Origin: Sphingomonas crusticola
Lineage (GTDB): Bacteria > Pseudomonadota > Alphaproteobacteria > Sphingomonadales > Sphingomonadaceae
NCBI RefSeq assembly: GCF_003391115.1
Contig: NZ_QTJP01000001.1
Span: 1,612,001 to 1,676,000, forward strand
Direction: 5' to 3'
Length of the DNA stretch: 64,000 bases
Positions 1 through 8,259 of this stretch are shown here, piece after piece. The notes below the pieces were generated by a model. That model searched no databases, was not told the DNA's origin, and saw nothing but the letters and a program-made list of their open reading frames with translations. Position 1 is the first letter of the stretch; each line of letters starts with the position of its first letter. The translations under genes were made by a program, and so were the position numbers.

Positions 1-27
1 ACAGATGCCGTTCGCGAGCGGACAGTC

Positions 28-43
28 TTGGCACGTTTGTTGA
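28..43 (+). promoter_or_regulatory. Candidate sigma-54 (-24/-12) promoter
   Basis: The stretch TTGGCACG-TTTG-TTGA closely matches the RpoN consensus TGGCACG-N4-TTGC. The -24 GG is intact. The -12 GC reads GA, which weakens the match. It lies 44 bases before the start of an NtrC-type regulator gene, so autoregulation or activation by a related enhancer-binding protein is plausible. This is a motif match only. Confidence 0.45.
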
Positions 44-86
44 TAGGTGAAGCGCCGATGGCTACCACGGCCATTGGGGAGTTAAC

Positions 87-1490
87 ATGGCGGACAAACC
101 CGCATTCGACCTGTGCGTCGTGATCGACGATGATGCTGACATATTGCTTGCGGCGCGACTGCTGTTGCGCGAACTCTTCGCAGAGGTCGTGACCACGCCT
201 TCGCCGGCGCAGGCGATGGAGGTGATAGCCGCGCGCTCGCCGGACGCGATCCTGCTCGACGCCAATTTCGTGCGTGGCGCCACTGACGGGCGCGAAGGAT
301 TCCTCTGGCTTGGGCGCATCTTGGAGAAGGATCCGGACGCGGTAGTGGTGCTGATAACCGCCCATGGCGGCGTCCAGATCGCGGTCGAGGCGATGAAGCA
401 GGGCGCGACCGATTTCGTGAGCAAGCCTTGGAATAATGAGCGCTTGCTTGCGACCGTGCGCACCGCCGCCTCGTTACGCAGTTCCCGCCGCGCGACCGGG
501 GTCGAGAAAGCGCGCGCCCAGGCGATTGCCGCGCCCGCCGGGGAGATTCCGCTGTTGGGCAGCAGCGCCGCAATCCGGCGCGTGCTCGCCTTGGTCGATC
601 GTGCCGCGCCGACCGAGGCCAATGTCTTGATCACCGGCGAGAATGGCACCGGCAAGGAATTGGTCGCCCGCGCGCTGCACCGGGCGTCGCGCCGGGCCGA
701 CAAGGTGATGTTGTCGGTCGACCTCGGCGCGATTGCCGAGCCGCTGATCGACAGCGAATTGTTCGGCCATGTCAAAGGCAGCTTCACCGATGCGCGTACC
801 GATCGCATAGGCCGCATGCAGGCCGCCGACGGCGGCACCTTGTTCCTGGATGAAGTCGGCAATCTGCCGCTTCACCTCCAGCCGAAATTGCTGACCGCGC
901 TGGAGCAGCGACAGATCACGCCGGTTGGTGCCAACAAGCCGCTGCCGATCGACATTCGCGTCGTCTCGGCCACCAACTTGCGGCCTGAGCAGATTGAGGA
1001 TCCCCGCCAGTTCCGCACCGATCTGCTGTTCCGGCTCAACACGGTCGAAATCGCACTGCCGCCGCTGCGCGAGCGAGCGGAGGACGTGCCGCTGCTGCTC
1101 GAACATTTCCTCGGCTTCTACGCGCGCAAATATGGCAAGCCCGCCCGCGCTTTGCCCACCTCGATATTGGCGGCTTTGTCCGGTTATGATTGGCCCGGCA
1201 ACGTCCGGGCGTTGCGCCACGCCGCCGAGCGCGCCGTTATCCTGGCCGAAGGCGATACCTATGCCCTTTCGGATTTTCCGCTGGCACGTGCGGCGCCCGC
1301 GATCCGGATCGGCGCAGAGGCGGCTCCGCCCGCACCTGCCGCCGATCCCGGCCTGCATCTCGGCCGCGCCGAAAAGCAGATGATCGAGCGCGCGCTTCAG
1401 AAGCATGCCTATAATATCTCCACCGCCGCTGCCGAACTCGGCCTGACGCGTGGCTCGCTCTACCGGCGCATGGAGAAGCATGGGCTTTGA
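87..1490 (+). CDS. NtrC-family sigma-54-interacting response regulator
   Basis: This 467-residue protein is a two-component output regulator that should bind DNA as an AAA+ oligomer. An N-terminal receiver domain spans about residues 8-125, with the phospho-acceptor probably Asp58 (LLLDAN-type context). The AAA+ domain has Walker A GENGTGKE near 184-191 and Walker B TLFLDE near 251-256. A Fis-type helix-turn-helix closes the protein (about 430-467). The sigma-54 contact loop reads GSFTDA at 231-236 instead of the canonical GAFTGA; GxFTDA forms occur in other members, so loss of RpoN contact is not certain. The kinase gene that follows overlaps its 3' end by 11 bases, so the two are a likely cognate pair. 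The target genes are not visible here. Confidence 0.9.
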   Translation: MADKPAFDLCVVIDDDADILLAARLLLRELFAEVVTTPSPAQAMEVIAARSPDAILLDANFVRGATDGREGFLWLGRILEKDPDAVVVLITAHGGVQIAVEAMKQGATDFVSKPWNNERLLATVRTAASLRSSRRATGVEKARAQAIAAPAGEIPLLGSSAAIRRVLALVDRAAPTEANVLITGENGTGKELVARALHRASRRADKVMLSVDLGAIAEPLIDSELFGHVKGSFTDARTDRIGRMQAADGGTLFLDEVGNLPLHLQPKLLTALEQRQITPVGANKPLPIDIRVVSATNLRPEQIEDPRQFRTDLLFRLNTVEIALPPLRERAEDVPLLLEHFLGFYARKYGKPARALPTSILAALSGYDWPGNVRALRHAAERAVILAEGDTYALSDFPLARAAPAIRIGAEAAPPAPAADPGLHLGRAEKQMIERALQKHAYNISTAAAELGLTRGSLYRRMEKHGL

Positions 1491-2814
1491 GAGGAACTTC
1501 GCCGTCGGCTTCGGCTGGCGGCTGCTGCTCCTGCTGGCGGCGATCGCGGGCTTCGCTTTGTCCTGGTGGCAGCCGGGGCTGGGGGCGGCCCGGCTGCTCG
1601 CCGCTTTGCTCGTCGTCGGGGCGACATGGAGCCTGTGGTATTATATCGGGCGCACCAATCGCGAGATTGCGCGCTTCGTCGAAGGCTTGCGCTACGGCGA
1701 TTTTAACCAGGGTTTCGGGCGCACCGCCGGCGGCGGCTTCGACGAGCTTGGGCAGGCGCTTGGCGATGCGATGCGCCAGTTGCGCGCGGAACGCGCCCAG
1801 GCGAGCGACGAGGCACGCGTCCACGCCGCGCTCGCCGACGAGGCGCCGTCCGCCTTGCTGCTGATCGACCAGGATAGTCGCGTCACTTTGGCCAACAAGG
1901 CGGCGCGCAAGACATTTTATCGGCTGGCAGGCACGCGGGTCGAGGATTTTGCCCCTTATGGTGCCGAGTTCGTCGCGCTGCTGCACGCGGGCGGCGAGGC
2001 GGGGTTCCGCAAGGTTACGCCGCTGCGGATCGACGGTGTGGTTCAGCGTGCGATGGTATCGCGTGCGGCGCTGGACCGGCTCGGACGGCCGCTCGCGATC
2101 GTGGCGGTCCAGCCTATCCAGCAGGAATTGTCGGCGGTCGAGCTCGCCGCCCAGGCCGATCTGGTGCGCGTACTGACGCATGAGATCATGAATTCGATGA
2201 CACCCGTCGTCTCGCTTGCCGAAAGCGCGGCGCGCCTGATGGGCGAGGTGGCGCATGGCGATCCGACGATCGACGATGCGCGCATGGCGGTCGAAACACT
2301 CGCGCGCCGCGCGAGTGGCATCATGCATTTCGTCGAATCCTATCGTGCCTTCAGCCGCGTGCCGGTGGTCGAACGGCGTCGCTTCGCGGCGGCGCCGTGG
2401 GCGCAGGAACTGGTGCGCCTGTTTGCGGCATCCGACGCCGGGCGGAACGTGCCGCTCGACGTGGCGGTGGAACCCGAAGACCTCACCATCGATGCCGACC
2501 CCGATCTGCTCGCGCAGGTGGCGATCAACCTGCTTAAGAACGGGGCGGAGGCAGCGCGCGATCATGGAGCGACGCCCCGCGTGGCGCTGGCGATCGGCCT
2601 GCTACCCGGCGGGCGTACGTTGATCACGGTGCGCGACAACGGCCCCGGGATCGCGCCGGGCCTGGCCGACGAGATCTTCCTGCCGTTCTTCACCACCAAA
2701 GCGGGCGGCACCGGCGTCGGGCTCAGCCTCGCCCGCCGCATCCTGACCGCCCATGGCGGCACGATCGCGCTGGGCCCGACAGGAAACGGCGCCTGTTTCG
2801 AGATCGTGATTTGA
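1480..2814 (+). CDS. Sensor histidine kinase, NtrY-like
   Basis: This is the predicted cognate kinase of the preceding NtrC-type regulator. The ATG at 1480 is chosen over an upstream GTG at 1450 because it gives a natural N-terminus beginning MGFERN and still overlaps the regulator stop. Two hydrophobic segments near residues 8-60 form a short membrane anchor with almost no periplasmic part, so a cytoplasmic or membrane signal is likely. A HAMP/PAS-like region (about 60-210) precedes the H-box LTHEIMNSMTP (His about 234). The ATPase domain shows the N-box NLLKNGAEA, the G1 box DNGPGI and the G2 box GGTGVGLS. At 444 residues it is shorter than classical NtrY. Its signal is unknown. Confidence 0.88.
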   Translation: MGFERNFAVGFGWRLLLLLAAIAGFALSWWQPGLGAARLLAALLVVGATWSLWYYIGRTNREIARFVEGLRYGDFNQGFGRTAGGGFDELGQALGDAMRQLRAERAQASDEARVHAALADEAPSALLLIDQDSRVTLANKAARKTFYRLAGTRVEDFAPYGAEFVALLHAGGEAGFRKVTPLRIDGVVQRAMVSRAALDRLGRPLAIVAVQPIQQELSAVELAAQADLVRVLTHEIMNSMTPVVSLAESAARLMGEVAHGDPTIDDARMAVETLARRASGIMHFVESYRAFSRVPVVERRRFAAAPWAQELVRLFAASDAGRNVPLDVAVEPEDLTIDADPDLLAQVAINLLKNGAEAARDHGATPRVALAIGLLPGGRTLITVRDNGPGIAPGLADEIFLPFFTTKAGGTGVGLSLARRILTAHGGTIALGPTGNGACFEIVI

Positions 2815-2910
2815 TGGGCGCTTCGCCGGTTATCCCCCGATCTGTTCCTACGTCGATCCGGAGAGATTGTACGAAGTGTCCTGCATTGCATACCGCGCGT
2901 CGCGTCGTTG

Positions 2911-3195
2911 ATGACCGGTGATCCCTATCCCGTAACGCCGGACGGACGCTATTTCGTGGTGCGCGGGAGGCTTTGGCGGAAGACCAACCCGTCGCTTTCG
3001 GAGCAGGAACGGGTCGCGCTGGTGGCGGATCTGATGAAGGCGCGGCGGGCGCGTGACCGCCCCGGCGTGGATCGCGCCAAACGTGCGCTAGGAGAACGCG
3101 GGTCAGTCTGGTGGACGGATGGCGCGCCTGACTACAACCGGCGAATGGCACGCAACACGCCTTATGCGGAATGGTTCGCTTCAACGCAGGCGTAA
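2911..3195 (+). CDS. Conserved small protein of unknown function
   Basis: A 94-residue soluble protein with no signal peptide and an acidic/basic mixed composition. Tryptophan-rich patches occur at VRGRLWRKTNP and near the C-terminus (WWTDGAPDYNRRM). I recall similar short proteins as widespread hypothetical proteins in alphaproteobacteria but cannot name a function. The ATG at 2911 is preferred to the TTG just before it. It is separated from the kinase gene by about 95 bases, so co-transcription is uncertain. Confidence 0.65.
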   Translation: MTGDPYPVTPDGRYFVVRGRLWRKTNPSLSEQERVALVADLMKARRARDRPGVDRAKRALGERGSVWWTDGAPDYNRRMARNTPYAEWFASTQA

Positions 3196-3436
3196 ACCAC
3201 CTTAGCCGTCACAATCGGTCTGCTCGATGGACGTTCTGTCGTGGCTGTCCTGTGTCGGCCGAGCCCCAGGAAACGTAGCCGTCGTTCGACATATATCCGA
3301 GAGCTTGGTTGCCCTTGAACGTCCCCAGCGATGGGCCCAGGGGAATCCGCCTTTGCGGCTAAGGTTGGCACGATCCGGACCATCACGAGTTGGAAAGCTG
3401 ATGACTGGCGCGACGAAGCGCCTGAGGGGAAGGGCG

Positions 3437-3607
3437 ATGGCAAAGCACGAGCTGTATGACGATGCGAGCAGTGTGAACGCCAAAGGCGGCGAGGTTTGGG
3501 TGGACGGCCCCGATGGCGTGGTAGTGTGGCTGACGCCGGAGGCGGCGATAGAAACGGGCGGTCGGTCGAGCGATGCGGCCGCCAAGGATGCGGGACAGGG
3601 ATATTGA
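3437..3607 (+). CDS. Small hypothetical protein
   Basis: A 56-residue ORF beginning MAKHELYDD. The start is chosen because a strong purine-rich ribosome-binding stretch (AGGGGAAGGG) sits just upstream. The longer in-frame extension back to 3227 has arginine-rich, non-native composition and is probably not translated. The sequence contains WVDGPDGVVVWLTPEAA, a compact beta-like pattern, followed by an Ala/Gly tail. No family is recognised. A second small ORF follows 13 bases downstream and may be co-translated. Confidence 0.5.
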   Translation: MAKHELYDDASSVNAKGGEVWVDGPDGVVVWLTPEAAIETGGRSSDAAAKDAGQGY

Positions 3608-3620
3608 AGGACGCCGCGCG

Positions 3621-3794
3621 GTGACAAGCAACCCGAATGATGCACTTCGCGCCTTCGACGACGAAACCCTGCTCGACATGTACGATCATGCGCATGAGAC
3701 CGGCGACGCGCATTGCGACGCGATCGCGGCAGAACTGAACGCGCGTGGGATCGTAGTTAAGCCATGTGGCCACGCCCACGCCTTTCGCGACTGA
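3621..3794 (+). CDS. Small hypothetical protein (GTG start)
   Basis: A 57-residue ORF read from GTG 3621, with GAAGGA positioned 9 bases upstream as a ribosome-binding site. The protein (TSNPNDALRAFDDETLLDMY...) is acidic and predicted helical, with His and Cys residues in the second half (HETGDAHCDAIAAELNARG). It follows the previous small ORF closely. No function is recognised. The alternative start at 3573 would overlap the upstream ORF. Confidence 0.45.
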   Translation: MTSNPNDALRAFDDETLLDMYDHAHETGDAHCDAIAAELNARGIVVKPCGHAHAFRD

Positions 3795-3874
3795 TCAGCA
3801 AGCACCGGACATGCCTGCCTCTTCTCGGCCGGTCATGCGTTAAGGCGTGATCTTTGGCGCAGTGGAGGCTTCCT

Positions 3875-4633
3875 ATGCACAAATCCGTTGCTCTGTTCGC
3901 CGTGACCGCGGCTGTAATGTCGGCCCCTGCGTCGGCTCAAATTCAACCGGACTTCACGCAAATCGGTGCGGCGGTGAACGCCATAGCCTTCCCGGTCACC
4001 ATGAACATGTGCAATGCGGGCCTTTGCGGACCGCAGAAGGGCACTGCAGGTGTCCGCGGACGGCCGGGCAAGGCGGCCGCGGGCGCGCGCGGCGGGCCGG
4101 CAGTGGCGCCGAACGGGCCGGCGAGCGTCGGCATGTATCAGCCGAGCGGCGCGCTGGCCCGCGAAGCCGTGGCGGCCTATGTGCAACGCGTCCGCCGCAC
4201 GAATCCACAGCTGGCGGATCAGGTTGCGCGCGAGTTCGGCAAGCGTGATTATCAAACGATGTATCGGCAGCTCGTCGGCGACGCCGGCTTTCGTTCCGAT
4301 TCCGTTTCGGACGCCATGGCCGCCTATATGGCTGTGACGTGGGTGATCGCAAACGGCTTCACCCACGAACCTTCGCGCGCGGAGGCGCTCGGCCTGCGCC
4401 GTCAGTTTGCGGCGCGGATTGCCGGCAACGCGCTCGTCCTTGCCAATCGGGCGAAGCTCGGCGAGGAACTGAAGCTGCTGATAGTCACCGTTTATTCGGG
4501 TTTCAAATCGGCACAGACCGAGGGAAATCAGCGCCAATATGCCGATGGCGTGACGGCGATGATCCGCAAGCAATATGGCGTGGATTTGCGTGCGGTTCGA
4601 CTAACGCCAACGGGGTTCGTGGATCGCTCCTGA
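3875..4633 (+). CDS. Secreted protein resembling DUF6683 family
   Basis: A 252-residue exported protein. The ATG at 3875 is preferred because it follows AGTGGAGG and begins a clean signal peptide (MHKSVALFAVTAAV, cleavage after ASA near residue 21). A Gly/Ala/Arg-rich linker (about residues 55-90) precedes a helical C-terminal domain. The pattern of the helical part, with repeated Ala-rich helices and a conserved-looking DAMAAYMAVTWVIANG segment, reminds me of the DUF6683 family, whose function is unknown. It stands alone between unrelated genes. Confidence 0.6.
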   Translation: MHKSVALFAVTAAVMSAPASAQIQPDFTQIGAAVNAIAFPVTMNMCNAGLCGPQKGTAGVRGRPGKAAAGARGGPAVAPNGPASVGMYQPSGALAREAVAAYVQRVRRTNPQLADQVAREFGKRDYQTMYRQLVGDAGFRSDSVSDAMAAYMAVTWVIANGFTHEPSRAEALGLRRQFAARIAGNALVLANRAKLGEELKLLIVTVYSGFKSAQTEGNQRQYADGVTAMIRKQYGVDLRAVRLTPTGFVDRS

Positions 4634-4793
4634 TCCCCGCTTCGCGCTTGAGCCTGCATCGGTCAATCGGCGCGTGTGGATGATATGCCTGATATCCGGG
4701 TCCGGGGAGGCCGGTCCGTCCGACATCAGCACCGGCCCTTGCATCAATCGCTGATCCAAGTATCGCGCCACTGTGCGCAGTCCGCTTCGAAGC

Positions 4794-6284
4794 ATGAAGG
4801 TAACCGACCGCTGGTTCAATCGGCTGGTTGTGGCGGCCGTCTCGATCGGCTTCCTGGCGCTGATCGCGGCTGGCTTCGCCGCGACCCAGGCGATCCTGCA
4901 GAATCAGGATCAGACTCGCTGGGTCAACCATACCTATCAGGTGGAACGCGCCATCTCGCGCTTCCGCGTGCTCGAGGAGCGGCTGGAGGCGGCCCGGCGG
5001 GGATATCTGCTGCGCAACGAACATGGCCTGTCCGCCACCTTCACTGATACGGCGAACGAGATCGGCCCGGCGCTTTCGGAAATTCGTCGGCTTGTGGCTG
5101 ACAACCCGCGCCAGCAGGAAAATGTCGCTTTCCTTACCGAATTGTCGCGCCAGCATATGCGGACCCTGGCACGCTCGGTCGCGCTCGTCAGCGCCGGGCG
5201 CCGCGCCGAAGCGGTCGAGACGTTCAACCACGATTCCAGCCTGCCCATGATCCGCGCCATCCGCGAGGGTGCCGATCAAATGCTGGCCGAAGAGGATCGG
5301 CTGCTCACCGTCCGCAACGCCGAGCAGCGGGCGAGCTTGCTGCGCTTCTTCATTATCCTCTCTGCGTCCGGTGCACTGTTGCTTGTGGTGGCGGGAGGAT
5401 CGATCTGGATCATCATCCGCTACACCAATGATCTGACCAGTTCGCGCGACGCGCTCACGGCACTCAACGCCAATCTGGAAGGCGCGGTGCGCGAGCGGAC
5501 CGCCGACCTGCAGCGCGCCAATGACGAGATCCAGCGTTTCGCCTATATCGTCAGCCACGATCTGCGTTCCCCGCTCGTCAACGTAATGGGGTTCACCGCC
5601 GAACTCGAAGCCGCCAGCAAGCGGCTCAGCGCGATGATGGACCGTGTCGAGGCGCGCGCACCCGATATCGTCGATGCCGAAGATCGCCTGGCAGCGCGTG
5701 AGGATCTGCCCGAAGCGATCGGCTTCATCCGCACCTCGACCCAGAAGATGGACCGGCTGATCAACGCCATCCTGCGCCTGTCACGCGAGGGCCGCCGCCC
5801 GATCACGCCGGAGCAGCTCGACATGGATGGGTTGATGGCGGCAGTAGTCGGCACGCTTCGCCATCGTATCGACGAGCTCGGCATCGAAGTGACCATCGCG
5901 CCGAGCCTGCCCGGCCTGACCAGCGACCGGCTGGCGGTCGAACAGGTGATGGCCAACATCGTAGAGAATGCGATCAAATATCTGCAGCCGGGGCGCCCGG
6001 GCCGGATCGAGATACGCGGCCAGCGCGAAGGGGCGCGCGCTACCTTCGAAATCGCCGACAATGGCCGCGGCATCGATCCGAAGGACCATGAGCGGATCTT
6101 CGATCTGTTCCGCCGCTCGGGCCAGCAGGACCAGCCGGGCGAGGGAATCGGGCTCGCGCATACGCGCGCATTGGCCTATCGCCTCGGCGGGACGATTAAC
6201 GTGGAATCAGAATTGGGTAAGGGTGCGACTTTCCGCATCAATCTGCCTATCCACTTTGCGGGTGATCAAGGGGCGATGGCATGA
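4794..6284 (+). CDS. CHASE3-domain sensor histidine kinase
   Basis: A membrane sensor kinase of 496 residues from the ATG at 4794. A transmembrane segment (about 12-36) is followed by a periplasmic CHASE3-like helical sensor domain containing the typical RRGYLL and DNPRQQENV patterns, a second transmembrane segment (about 185-210), a HisKA domain with phospho-acceptor His255 in IVSHDLRSPL, and a HATPase domain with DNGRGID and GEGIGLAHTRAL. The H-box resembles phytochrome-type kinases. Its stop overlaps the start of a receiver gene (ATGA), so the downstream single-domain receiver is the likely phosphotransfer partner. The stimulus is unknown. Confidence 0.9.
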   Translation: MKVTDRWFNRLVVAAVSIGFLALIAAGFAATQAILQNQDQTRWVNHTYQVERAISRFRVLEERLEAARRGYLLRNEHGLSATFTDTANEIGPALSEIRRLVADNPRQQENVAFLTELSRQHMRTLARSVALVSAGRRAEAVETFNHDSSLPMIRAIREGADQMLAEEDRLLTVRNAEQRASLLRFFIILSASGALLLVVAGGSIWIIIRYTNDLTSSRDALTALNANLEGAVRERTADLQRANDEIQRFAYIVSHDLRSPLVNVMGFTAELEAASKRLSAMMDRVEARAPDIVDAEDRLAAREDLPEAIGFIRTSTQKMDRLINAILRLSREGRRPITPEQLDMDGLMAAVVGTLRHRIDELGIEVTIAPSLPGLTSDRLAVEQVMANIVENAIKYLQPGRPGRIEIRGQREGARATFEIADNGRGIDPKDHERIFDLFRRSGQQDQPGEGIGLAHTRALAYRLGGTINVESELGKGATFRINLPIHFAGDQGAMA

Positions 6285-6727
6285 ACAATCAACAGCCGGT
6301 CAACATCATCATGATCGAGGACGATGAGGGGCATGCCCGCCTCATCGAAAAGAATATCCGCCGCGCCGGTATCTCGAATGACATTCAGCATTTCACCGAC
6401 GGCACGTCGGCGCTCAACTATCTGTACGAGGATAGCAACGGCCCAACCCACAACGGCCCGGCGCTGATCCTGCTCGACCTTAACCTGCCCGATATGAGCG
6501 GCACCGACATCCTTACCCGGATCAAGGCCGAGGGCAGTTCGCTCAAGCGCACCCCGGTCGTGGTGCTCACCACCACTGACGACAAGGTTGAAATCCAGCG
6601 CTGCTACGATCTTGGCTGCAATGTCTACATCACCAAGCCGGTCAATTATGAGAGCTTCGCAGACGCCATCCGCCAGCTCGGCCTGTTCCTATCGGTGATC
6701 CAGGTGCCGGACCTGCCCGAGGCCTGA
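6281..6727 (+). CDS. Single-domain response regulator (Rcp1-like)
   Basis: A 148-residue stand-alone receiver. The acidic pocket is IEDDEGH, the acceptor is Asp66 in LLDLNLPD, the conserved Thr sits in VVLTTTDD, and the Lys is in ITKPVNY. The insertion between acceptor and Thr (ILTRIKAEGSSLKRTP) is typical of the Rcp1-like receivers that pair with phytochrome-type kinases. It has no output domain, so it probably relays phosphate or acts by protein contact. It is translationally coupled to the genes on both sides. Confidence 0.9.
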   Translation: MNNQQPVNIIMIEDDEGHARLIEKNIRRAGISNDIQHFTDGTSALNYLYEDSNGPTHNGPALILLDLNLPDMSGTDILTRIKAEGSSLKRTPVVVLTTTDDKVEIQRCYDLGCNVYITKPVNYESFADAIRQLGLFLSVIQVPDLPEA

Positions 6728-7770
6728 TGGCGCCGACCGACGAAGCCCCCTGCATCCTTTATATCGACGATGATGATGGTCTTCGGCGGTTGGTGTCGCG
6801 CGCGCTCGAACGGCGCGGCTTCCGCGTCGATGTCGCAACCGGTGGCAAGGAAGGCGCGGCTATGGCCGCCGAATATGGCTATGATCTGGTCGCAGTCGAT
6901 CACTACATGCCCGGTCAGGACGGCCTGACGACGCTCCAGCAATTGCGCAAGCTGCCCGATCCGCCGCCGGTCATCTACGTCACGGGCTCGGAAGAAAGCC
7001 GCGTGGCGGTCGCCGCCCTTAAGGCCGGCGCGATCGACTATGTCGTGAAGACGGTCGGCGAGGAGTTTTTCGACCTGCTCGCGCGCGCGATCGAGCAGGG
7101 ACTCGCGCGAGTGCGGATGCAGGCCGAGAAGGAACGCGCCGAGGAGCAGTTGCGCGAGAGCAATGAGCGGCTGCAGGCGATGCTGACCGAGGTCAATCAT
7201 CGCGTCGCCAACAGCCTCCAGCTCGTCTCCGCCTTCGTGCATATGCAGGCGCGCAGCGTCGGCAATGAAGAGGCCAAGACCGCGCTCGCCGACACCCAGC
7301 GCCGCATCGCTGCGATCGCGCAGGTCCATCGCCGGCTCTACACCGGCAATTCGGTCAACAAGGTCGACATGGCCGAATATCTGGCGTCGCTGCTCGAAGA
7401 GATTGGCGACACTTGGTCGACACCGGAAGGGCCGCGCGCGCTGACATTGTCGGCCGAGCCGATCGAGCTCGGCACCGACAAGGCGGTCGCAGTCGGCGTG
7501 ATCGTCAACGAACTCGTCTCCAACGCCTGCAAATATGCCTATGCGGCGACCGCGACCGGTGAGATCAGGGTCGAGCTGCGCGCCGACGGCGACAAGTTCA
7601 TGTTGCGGGTTGAGGATGACGGCTGCGGCATGCCCGCCGATGGCTCGATCAAGGGCACCGGCCTTGGTTCGAAGCTGGTGGGCGCAATGGCGGCGACGCT
7701 TAAGTCCGCGATCGCCTACGATACCGCCTATAACGGTGTGCGGGCGACCTTGGTCGCCGCCGCGGCCTGA
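6727..7770 (+). CDS. Receiver-HisKA_2 hybrid kinase
   Basis: A 347-residue soluble protein with a receiver first (acceptor Asp58 in VAVDHYMPGQDG) and a short coiled coil (about 125-150). It then has a HisKA_2/HWE-type phosphoacceptor region with His158 in EVNHRVANSLQL and an ATPase domain (NELVSNACKYAY, DDGCGMP, GTGLGSKLV). The order receiver then kinase means a phosphorylated input controls a second kinase, unlike ordinary hybrid kinases. With the preceding kinase and receiver it forms a three-gene phosphorelay. The TGATG junction with the upstream gene implies translational coupling. Confidence 0.88.
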   Translation: MAPTDEAPCILYIDDDDGLRRLVSRALERRGFRVDVATGGKEGAAMAAEYGYDLVAVDHYMPGQDGLTTLQQLRKLPDPPPVIYVTGSEESRVAVAALKAGAIDYVVKTVGEEFFDLLARAIEQGLARVRMQAEKERAEEQLRESNERLQAMLTEVNHRVANSLQLVSAFVHMQARSVGNEEAKTALADTQRRIAAIAQVHRRLYTGNSVNKVDMAEYLASLLEEIGDTWSTPEGPRALTLSAEPIELGTDKAVAVGVIVNELVSNACKYAYAATATGEIRVELRADGDKFMLRVEDDGCGMPADGSIKGTGLGSKLVGAMAATLKSAIAYDTAYNGVRATLVAAAA

Positions 7771-7775
7771 CTAGG

Positions 7776-8195
7776 ATGCGACAGGCGTCGGGGACACTGG
7801 AGATCGCGACTTCCGGCCCGCGCCTGTACGAATTTACGCGCGACGTGGCCCGCTGGGTCGGCGAGCAGGCCATTAGCCAAGGGCTGCTCACCATCTTCTG
7901 CCGCCACACCTCGGCCTCTCTCCTGATCCAGGAGAATGCCGCGCCCGAGGTGAAGGACGACATCGTTGCCTTCTTCAGCCGCATCGCGCCCGAGGATCGC
8001 AGCCTCTACGCACATGACGATGAGGGGCCCGACGACATGCCTGCCCATCTCAAGACAGCTTTGACGCAGGTCTCGCTCACCGTCCCGCTGGTCGACGGCC
8101 GCCTTGCGCTCGGCACTTGGCAAGGCATCTATCTGTTCGAGCACCGCCGCCAACCCCATCGGCGCAGCGTCGTCCTCCATCTTTTAGGCGAGTAA
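7776..8195 (+). CDS. yjbQ: YjbQ/UPF0047 family protein
   Basis: A 139-residue protein of the YjbQ (UPF0047) family, some members of which show weak thiamine-phosphate synthase activity; the cellular role is unsettled. Family hallmarks are CRHTSASLLIQENA near residue 45, the DDxPAHLK segment (PDDMPAHLKTAL) and the GTWQGIYLFEHR stretch near the C-terminus that holds a catalytic-type His. It starts 5 bases after the kinase stop and may be transcribed with the phosphorelay genes, but no functional link is evident. Confidence 0.88.
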   Translation: MRQASGTLEIATSGPRLYEFTRDVARWVGEQAISQGLLTIFCRHTSASLLIQENAAPEVKDDIVAFFSRIAPEDRSLYAHDDEGPDDMPAHLKTALTQVSLTVPLVDGRLALGTWQGIYLFEHRRQPHRRSVVLHLLGE

Positions 8196-8237
8196 AAATC
8201 CACCACCCCTTGGGCGGATTCCTGCTTGTTATCGTCT

Positions 8238-8258
8238 AAAAAGAGCTAAAAATGCTCT
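8238..8258 (-). terminator. Weak intrinsic terminator after rlmE
   Basis: Read on the minus strand, AGAGC and GCTCT form a 5-bp stem around a 7-base AT loop, followed directly by TTTT. It begins two bases after the rlmE stop codon. The stem is short, so efficiency is doubtful. Confidence 0.45.
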
Positions 8259-8259
8259 G

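Noticed and set aside
3384-3400. TTGGCACG before the small ORF at 3437, considered as a second sigma-54 promoter
   Set aside because: The -12 half is absent (GGAC follows at the required spacing), so only the -24 half matches.
3162-3779. 205-codon minus-strand frame over the small ORFs at 3.4-3.8 kb
   Set aside because: No ribosome-binding site or domain, and unlikely composition. The plus-strand small ORFs have better start signals.
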